Shown here one piece after another: positions 6,829 to 11,572 of a stretch of DNA of 11,572 nucleotides (its first letter is position 1; each line of letters starts with the position of its first letter). The DNA is taken from positions 13,790 to 25,361 of the forward strand of contig DLLG01000019.1 of the NCBI GenBank assembly GCA_002479075.1, given 5' to 3'. This DNA is from Clostridiales bacterium UBA7568 (lineage in GTDB: Bacteria; Bacillota; Clostridia; Oscillospirales; CAG-272). The notes below the pieces were generated by a model, which saw only the letters and a list, made by a program, of their open reading frames with translations, did no database searches and was not told where the DNA came from. A program made the translations under genes and the position numbers.

Positions 6829-6845
6829 GGAGGCGAACTTAAGTG
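6827..6845 (+). promoter_or_regulatory. Strong Shine-Dalgarno site with GTG start for gyrA
   Basis: AAGGAGG (6827-6833) overlaps the gyrB stop TAA (6826-6828) and sits 9 bases before GTG at 6843. This decides the gyrA start in favour of GTG over the in-frame ATG at 6876 (codon 12), which has no such site. It is the best ribosome binding site in the window. Confidence 0.9.
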
Positions 6846-9401
6846 GCACATAAGGATTATAAGCCCGAGGATATAATGTATCCCGAGCAGCACATAGTCA
6901 ATACAGAGCTTGTAAAGGAGATGCAGAAATCCTTTATAGAATATGCAATGTCTGTCATAGTTGAAAGAGCGCTTCCGGACGTTCGTGACGGTCTCAAGCC
7001 TGTTCACAGAAGAATCTTATACGCTATGTATGAGGACGGGCTGACGCGTGACAAGCCATACAGAAAATGCGCGACAGCCGTCGGCGACGTGCTCGGCAGA
7101 TATCATCCGCACGGCGACGCTTCGGTTTATGACGCGCTCGTCCGTCTGGCGCAGGATTTTTCGATGAGATACCCGCTTATCGACGGTCACGGAAACTTCG
7201 GCTCTATCGACGGCGACCCCCCGGCTGCATACCGTTATACGGAGGCGAGAATGTCCCGTATGTCGGACGAGATGCTGCGGGATATTGAAAAGGAGACGGT
7301 TGACTGGTCTCCGAACTTTGATGAAACGAGAAAAGAACCGAGGGTTCTGCCCTCAAGATTTCCGAACCTGCTTGTAAACGGTTCGTCCGGTATTGCCGTC
7401 GGTATGGCGACGAATATCCCCCCGCATAACCTCCGCGAGGTCATCGGGGCGGCAATCTGCCTGCTTGATAACCCGGAAGCGACGCTCGATGAGCTTATGC
7501 AGCACATAAAAGGCCCCGATTTCCCGACAAGGGGAATAATTATGGGCAGAAGCGGCATAAGGCAGGCATATGAAACCGGCAGAGGAAGAGTTATCGTCCG
7601 CGCCAGATGCCATTTTGAAGAATACGGCAAGGATAAGAGAGAAAGAATTATCGTAACGGAGCTGCCGTATCAGGTGAACAAGAGAATGCTGATCGCTTCG
7701 ATCGCAGATCTCGTAAAGGACAAGAGAATCGAGGGCATTTCCGACCTTCGTGACGAAACGGACAGAAACGGTATGCGTATCGTCATCGAGACGAAGAAGG
7801 ACGCAAACCCGCAGGTAGTTCTCAACCACCTCTATACGTTGACGTCTCTCCAGACATCGTTTGCGATAAATATGCTCGCCCTTGTTGACGATCAGACCCA
7901 GCCGAAAATACTTTCCCTGCGCCACATCCTGACGGAATATCTCAAATTCCAGGAGGAGCTCATCGTTCGCAGGACGCGCTTTGACCTTCGCAAGGCAGAG
8001 GAAAGAGCGCATATTCTCCGCGGACTTCTCATAGCGGAGGAAAATATAGACGAGATCATAAAAACCATTCGCAATTCCTATGACGACGCAAAGGAAAACC
8101 TGATGGCTCGTTTCTCGCTAAGCGACCCGCAGGCAAGCGCAATTCTTGAGATGAGACTCAAACAGCTCCAGGGACTTGACCGTCTCAAGCTGGAGGAGGA
8201 ATTCAAGGCGCTTGAAGCGAAAATTGCAGATTATAAGGACATTCTTGAAAAGCCGGAGAGAGTCCGCGAGACGCTCAAAACCGAGCTTACCGCTATTTGC
8301 GATAAATACGGCGACGAACGTTATACGGAAATTCAGGATTCGATAGACGATATAGACGATGAAGACCTCATCGAGCGTCACGACTGCGTGATAACTATGA
8401 CCTACGGCGGCTATATAAAGAGAAACCCCGTTGATACCTATTCTGCACAGAACAGAGGCGGAAAGGGCATAGTCGGTATGACGACAAAGGAAGAGGACGC
8501 GATAAGAGACGTTATGGTTGTCCATTCGCATAGCTACCTGCTTATGTTTACGTCCGCCGGCAAGGTCTATATGAAAAAAGCATATCAGATTCCCGAAGCG
8601 TCACGCACGGCAAAGGGTACGAACCTTGTAAACGTGCTCCAGCTTGCAGAGGGAGAAAAGGTTACTTCGATCGTTTCCCTTGAAGGCTTTGAGGACGAGC
8701 AGTATTTCGTTATGGTAACGAAAAAAGGCGTCATCAAGCGTGCTTCGACGAAGGACTTCGAATATCAGCGCAAGGGCGGAAAGATCGCCATAAACCTTGA
8801 CGAGGGCGACGAGCTTCTCTCCGTAAACAAAACGGCGGGAAACAGCGACATCATCATCGCAACAAGACAGGGCAAGGCAGTCCGCTTTGACGAAAACGAC
8901 GCGCGCGTTATGGGCAGAACGGCAAGAGGCGTCCGCGGTATCAAGCTCCGCGAGGGAGACGAGGTTGTCGGCGTCAGCGTAGTCGAAGAAGGAAAAACGC
9001 TTATAACCGTCACGGAAAAGGGCTTCGGAAAGAGAAACGATTTCGGTTGCTTCTCTGCGCACAGCCGAGGCACGATGGGCGTTATATGCCATAAGCTGAC
9101 CGCAAAGACGGGCGAGCTTGCCGGCATTGCCGCCGTCTCCGATGACGACGATATAATGATAATCACAAACGAGGGAACAATCATCCGAATGGCTGTCGGA
9201 AGCATACCGGTATACGGCAGCGGCGGCACGTCCGGCGTTATAGTTATGAGGCTTGACGAGGGAGCGAAGATTGTAAACTTTGCTGTAACAAAATCAGAAA
9301 AAGAAGAAGAAGAAAAGGAAAATACGGAAACAGAAGCTGACATTCAGTCGGAAGGTCAGGCGGTTTCCGCAGAAGGGGAAAACCCTCCCGAAAATGAATA
9401 A
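6843..9401 (+). CDS. gyrA: DNA gyrase subunit A
   Basis: GyrA cuts and rejoins the DNA gate segment and wraps DNA through its C-terminal pinwheel. The 852-residue protein has the breakage-reunion domain (about 1-500) with the active-site pair R131-Y132 in AAYRYTEARMS. The drug-binding stretch reads HPHGDASVYD at 88-97, so the position equivalent to E. coli Ser83 is Ala93, while the acidic residue equivalent to Asp87 is present (D97). The C-terminal domain opens with a GyrA box QNRGGKG (536-542), whose consensus is QRRGGKG; it marks a true gyrase, not topoisomerase IV. The protein ends with a long Glu-rich acidic tail (about 818-852). It starts with GTG, 14 bases after gyrB, with a strong ribosome site. 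Confidence 0.98.
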   Translation: MAHKDYKPEDIMYPEQHIVNTELVKEMQKSFIEYAMSVIVERALPDVRDGLKPVHRRILYAMYEDGLTRDKPYRKCATAVGDVLGRYHPHGDASVYDALVRLAQDFSMRYPLIDGHGNFGSIDGDPPAAYRYTEARMSRMSDEMLRDIEKETVDWSPNFDETRKEPRVLPSRFPNLLVNGSSGIAVGMATNIPPHNLREVIGAAICLLDNPEATLDELMQHIKGPDFPTRGIIMGRSGIRQAYETGRGRVIVRARCHFEEYGKDKRERIIVTELPYQVNKRMLIASIADLVKDKRIEGISDLRDETDRNGMRIVIETKKDANPQVVLNHLYTLTSLQTSFAINMLALVDDQTQPKILSLRHILTEYLKFQEELIVRRTRFDLRKAEERAHILRGLLIAEENIDEIIKTIRNSYDDAKENLMARFSLSDPQASAILEMRLKQLQGLDRLKLEEEFKALEAKIADYKDILEKPERVRETLKTELTAICDKYGDERYTEIQDSIDDIDDEDLIERHDCVITMTYGGYIKRNPVDTYSAQNRGGKGIVGMTTKEEDAIRDVMVVHSHSYLLMFTSAGKVYMKKAYQIPEASRTAKGTNLVNVLQLAEGEKVTSIVSLEGFEDEQYFVMVTKKGVIKRASTKDFEYQRKGGKIAINLDEGDELLSVNKTAGNSDIIIATRQGKAVRFDENDARVMGRTARGVRGIKLREGDEVVGVSVVEEGKTLITVTEKGFGKRNDFGCFSAHSRGTMGVICHKLTAKTGELAGIAAVSDDDDIMIITNEGTIIRMAVGSIPVYGSGGTSGVIVMRLDEGAKIVNFAVTKSEKEEEEKENTETEADIQSEGQAVSAEGENPPENE
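9296..9322 (+). repeat. Homopurine GAA-rich tract in the 3' end of gyrA
   Basis: Bases 9296-9322 are all A or G and include AAGAAGAAGAAGAAAAGG, coding for the Glu/Lys run of the GyrA acidic tail. Trinucleotide-type tracts of this kind can gain or lose units in frame, so tail length may vary between strains. Confidence 0.55.
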
Positions 9402-9429
9402 AAATACTTTATTTTAAGAAAGGGTTTTC
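9378..9429 (+). promoter_or_regulatory. Inverted repeat spanning the gyrA stop and the recA ribosome site
   Basis: GAAAACCCT (9378-9386) and AGGGTTTTC (9421-9429) are perfect 9-base inverted arms. The loop of 34 bases contains the gyrA stop (9399-9401) and most of the AGAAAGGG (9417-9424) Shine-Dalgarno site; the last four bases of that site lie in the right arm. If the stem forms in RNA it would partly hide the recA ribosome site, and ribosomes finishing gyrA would open it. Structure and role are inference. Confidence 0.45.
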
Positions 9430-9432
9430 AAA

Positions 9433-10566
9433 ATGAAAGCAACAAAAAAGAAAGAAACAAAGGCTGTTCCCGCAGGCTCGGAGGACAGAAAAAAAGCGCT
9501 TGAAACCGCGCTTGCAAAGATTGAAAAGGATTTCGGCAAGGGAACGATAATGAAGCTCGGAGACAACGTTCATATGAACGTTGAAGCAATACCGACAGGG
9601 TCTCTCACACTTGACCTTGCCCTCGGTATCGGCGGGGTTCCGCGCGGCAGAATAATCGAAATATTCGGACCGGAATCATCCGGTAAAACAACGGTTGCTC
9701 TGCATATTGCGGCAGAGGTTCAGAAAATGGGCGGAGAAGCGGCGTTCATCGATGCGGAACACGCTCTTGACCCCGTTTATGCAAAGGCGCTCGGCGTCGA
9801 TATTGACAGTCTCCTCGTCTCCCAGCCGGATTCAGGCGAGCAGGCGCTTGAAATTACGGAAGCACTCGTCCGCTCCGGCGCGATAGACGTGGTTGTTGTC
9901 GACTCCGTTGCCGCGCTCGTTCCGCAACAGGAGATCGACGGCGTTATGGGCTCAAGCCACGTCGGACTTCAGGCAAGGCTTATGTCGCAGGCGCTCCGCA
10001 AGCTCTCAGGCTCTATTGCAAAGTCAAACTGCGTTGTCATTTTCATAAACCAGCTGCGTGAGAAGGTCGGCGTTATGTACGGCAACCCCGAAACAACCCC
10101 CGGCGGCAGAGCGCTGAAATTCTATGCGTCAGTCCGTATTGACGTAAGAAAAGCGGAATCGCTCAAGCAGGGCAGCGAGACTTACGGAAACAGAGTTAAA
10201 TGCAAGGTTGTCAAAAACAAGGTTGCTCCCCCCTTCAAAATTGCCGAGTTTGACATTATTTACGGAAAAGGCATTTCAAAGGTCGGAGAGATACTGGACA
10301 TCGGAACGGATGCCGGAGTGATTCAGAAGAGCGGTTCATTTTTCTCATACAACGGAGAGAGAATCGGTCAGGGCAAGGAAAAAGCAAAGGCAGCTCTTGA
10401 AGCAAATCCGGAGCTTATGGCTGAAATAGAGGCGAAAATCAAGGCAAAGAGCGAAGAGATCGATCTGACCCTTGATCCCGAGGAAGCATATTCGCTTACC
10501 GAGGACGATGACGACGAGGATGATTTCGACATTCGTATTCTTGAGGTTGATGCAGACGACAAATGA
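9433..10566 (+). CDS. recA: Recombinase RecA
   Basis: RecA coats single-stranded DNA as an ATP-dependent filament, drives strand exchange and triggers the SOS response. The 377-residue product has a Lys-rich N-terminal extension, Walker A GPESSGKT at 79-86, Walker B VVVVD at 153-157, and the conserved INQLREKVGVMYGNPETTPGG region ending in GGRALKFYASVR (loop L2 and after). It has the usual strongly acidic C-terminus, here an Asp/Glu run with LTEDDDDEDDFD. ATG at 9433 has AGAAAGGG 8 bases upstream. It lies 31 bases after gyrA, and its stop overlaps the recX start by 4 bases (ATGA). I see no LexA-type GAAC-N4-GTTC site in the short gap. It is therefore probably cotranscribed with gyrase, or has a promoter inside gyrA that I cannot recognise. 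Confidence 0.98.
   Translation: MKATKKKETKAVPAGSEDRKKALETALAKIEKDFGKGTIMKLGDNVHMNVEAIPTGSLTLDLALGIGGVPRGRIIEIFGPESSGKTTVALHIAAEVQKMGGEAAFIDAEHALDPVYAKALGVDIDSLLVSQPDSGEQALEITEALVRSGAIDVVVVDSVAALVPQQEIDGVMGSSHVGLQARLMSQALRKLSGSIAKSNCVVIFINQLREKVGVMYGNPETTPGGRALKFYASVRIDVRKAESLKQGSETYGNRVKCKVVKNKVAPPFKIAEFDIIYGKGISKVGEILDIGTDAGVIQKSGSFFSYNGERIGQGKEKAKAALEANPELMAEIEAKIKAKSEEIDLTLDPEEAYSLTEDDDDEDDFDIRILEVDADDK
9564..9583. promoter_or_regulatory. Perfect 20-base palindrome inside recA
   Basis: CAACGTTCATATGAACGTTG is its own reverse complement over all 20 bases. It falls in codons 44-51 (Asn-Val-His-Met-Asn-Val area) of recA. The core GTTC-ATAT-GAAC is the outward-facing form of a Gram-positive LexA site (GAAC-N4-GTTC), so it is not itself a match. 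It may bind a dimeric protein or be a by-product of coding. Confidence 0.4.
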
Positions 10567-11213
10567 AAATAACAATTGAGAAAATAACGCCTATAAGAGA
10601 GGGAGAGGCAGTTGTCGTCTCCCTCTCTCTTTCAGACGTAGTGCACGAAGAAAAATGCAAACGCGAGATTGCAACAGATTTGTTTTTTGAAATGGGCTTT
10701 CCGATGTCCGCAGGCGACGGAATTGAAATAGATCAGGAAAAATATGAGGCGATTGACGACGCTTCAGAGCTGACAGCTGCGATAATAAAAGGAGCGTCGC
10801 TCATCGGTTTTGCGGAGAATACAAAGAAAACTCTCGTTTCAAAGTTGATTTCAAGGGGCTTTTCAAAGGATGTTTCCCTCCGCGCGACGGATTATCTTGA
10901 AAAAGTCGGCTATATAGACGAAAAGTCGCAGGCGGAGGAGCTTTTTTCAGACCTTGCCGAAAAGCGGCTTTACGGTCCCTCCAGAATACGCAACGAGCTA
11001 TACAGAAAAGGCTTTGCGGATGAAGCGATTGAAAACGCAATGCAAACCGAAGTTGACTTTGACAGGATTCTCGCAGAGCGGATTGAAAAGACGATAAACC
11101 TTGAAGATTTTGCGGAAAGAACAAAGCGGCAGAGGATAATCGCATCGCTTATGCGCTACGGATTTTCTGTCGGCAATATCAAAAACGCACTGACGATTCT
11201 TAAAGAAGAATAA
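10563..11213 (+). CDS. recX: RecA regulatory protein RecX
   Basis: RecX binds RecA filaments and limits or tunes their growth and activity. The 216-residue product is mostly helical. The most conserved part is YLEKVGYIDEKSQAEELFSD with G116-Y117-I118-D119, followed by the second motif YGPSRIRNEL at 137-146 and KGFADEAIENAM. About 75 less conserved residues come first, and a third repeat ends at RYGFSVGNIKNAL. The ATG (10563) overlaps the recA stop as ATGA, the classic sign of translational coupling. The nearest purine site, GAGG at 10543, is 16 bases off and probably not used. A strong stem-loop lies in codons 12-22 (listed separately). An intrinsic terminator follows 3 bases after the stop. 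Confidence 0.93.
   Translation: MKITIEKITPIREGEAVVVSLSLSDVVHEEKCKREIATDLFFEMGFPMSAGDGIEIDQEKYEAIDDASELTAAIIKGASLIGFAENTKKTLVSKLISRGFSKDVSLRATDYLEKVGYIDEKSQAEELFSDLAEKRLYGPSRIRNELYRKGFADEAIENAMQTEVDFDRILAERIEKTINLEDFAERTKRQRIIASLMRYGFSVGNIKNALTILKEE
10596..10628 (+). promoter_or_regulatory. 11-bp perfect stem-loop in the first codons of recX
   Basis: AGAGAGGGAGA (10596-10606) and TCTCCCTCTCT (10618-10628) pair perfectly around an 11-base loop. The stem begins 29 bases after the recA stop and covers codons 12-22 of recX (Arg-Glu-Gly-Glu to Ser-Leu-Ser). No T-tract follows, so termination would not be of the simple intrinsic type. It could protect the 3' end of recA mRNA, pause transcription, or lower recX expression relative to recA. 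Confidence 0.6.
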
Positions 11214-11216
11214 AAC

Positions 11217-11242
11217 AAAAAGCCGCCCGAAGGCGGCTTTTT
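11217..11242 (+). terminator. Intrinsic terminator after recX
   Basis: GCCGCC (11222-11227), loop CGAA and GGCGGC (11232-11237) are flanked by five A on the left and five T on the right (11238-11242). This makes an 11-bp stem ending in a U-tract. It starts 3 bases after the recX stop and closes the dnaN-to-recX gene run. The A-tract makes it potentially active in both directions. Confidence 0.95.
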
Positions 11243-11300
11243 GAGTTATGAGGGTCTGAAGAAAAAATGAAAAGTTTCTCCCGGAAAGAGAAATTATTTG

Positions 11301-11514
11301 TCTTTCTCTGAGGGGGAGGTGGCATTTTCGCGAGAAAATGACGGAAGGAGTTTATTGCGTAAAGCTCCTTCCACCGCGTTGCGGTCCCCCCCACCCTCTT
11401 CTCGGCGAAGCCTGCAAGGGTGCTCCGCACGCTTGCAAATCTCCCTCAGAGAGGGATGCTAAAAGAGAATAAATCTCGCCTTTTATGTCGATAAATCCGG
11501 CGGGGCGGGACGGG
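11301..11514 (-). repeat. MITE-like hairpin-rich intergenic repeat
   Basis: The element has terminal inverted sequences TCTCTGAGGG (11305-11314) and CCCTCAGAGA (11443-11452). Between them are three hairpins: CATTTTC/GAAAATG (11323-11340), GGAAGGAG/CTCCTTCC (11343-11372), and an arm pair GCAAGGGTGC/GCACGCTTGC with one mismatch (11414-11436). The strand from 11365 to 11514 is an inverted copy of the repeat left of dnaA (89-187). No transposase or open frame of substance is present, as expected for a non-autonomous element. Elements of this style are common between genes in gut Clostridia, from general knowledge. The remaining bases to 11572 are GC-rich, contain the small palindrome TTGCGCAA (11525-11532), and hold no gene that I can see. 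Confidence 0.72.
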
Positions 11515-11572
11515 ATTTGCTGGTTTGCGCAAGCAATCGGGGCAGGCCTCGCCGAGAGGGGCAAAGAGACCC

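Noticed and set aside
11275..11293. Hairpin TTTCTC/GAGAAA after the recX terminator
   Set aside because: The 6-bp stem is weak and lacks a U-tract; the real terminator is at 11217-11242.
11243..11572. CRISPR-like array in the hairpin-rich tail
   Set aside because: The repeats are inverted arms of hairpins and not regularly spaced direct repeats with unique spacers.

Overview
The window is the replication-origin neighbourhood of a bacterial chromosome. The organism is most likely a Gram-positive Firmicute of the class Clostridia, perhaps close to Oscillospiraceae/Ruminococcaceae or an uncultured gut relative. The evidence is the order dnaA-dnaN-recF-remB-gyrB-gyrA, the presence of the Firmicutes-type regulator RemB, strong purine Shine-Dalgarno sites, and clostridial features in the gyrase subunits. 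The taxonomic call is inference; gene identities are secure from motifs.

Layout. Bases 1-290 hold no gene: there is a GC-rich hairpin (78-96) and a degenerate copy of an intergenic repeat (about 89-187). A strong extended -10 promoter (291-319) drives dnaA (373-1773). Bases 1774-2303 are the origin, oriC. It holds inverted and direct arrays of DnaA boxes of the type TTATCAACA, TTTTCAACA and TTATAAACA, not TTATCCACA. Its right edge reads DnaA box, C/G cluster, CTACTACT, AT-rich DNA, like the B. subtilis 'basal unwinding system' with DnaA-trios. Then come dnaN, recF, remB, gyrB, gyrA, recA and recX, all on the + strand, with gaps of 6, 6, 25, 14, 31 and -4 bases. The only clear intrinsic terminator follows recX (11217-11242). 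The last 330 bases hold no gene but carry a hairpin-rich, MITE-like repeat (about 11301-11514) whose end is an inverted copy of the repeat left of dnaA.

How the genes work together. DnaA opens oriC. DnaN clamps the replicase to DNA. RecF and RecA, with RecX as modulator, rescue broken or gapped forks. GyrB and GyrA form DNA gyrase, which removes the positive supercoils ahead of forks. RemB is a small DNA-binding regulator that is usually found here. Appending recA-recX to the gyrase genes brings clamp, gyrase and recombinase into one apparent operon beside the origin.

There is no sign of an entirely new multi-gene system. The most interesting signals are non-coding: the oriC architecture and its shifted DnaA-box consensus, an 11-bp stem-loop at the start of recX that could separate recX from recA output, an inverted repeat that pairs across the recA ribosome binding site, an internal start signal in dnaA, and the inverted repeat copies bracketing the whole locus.
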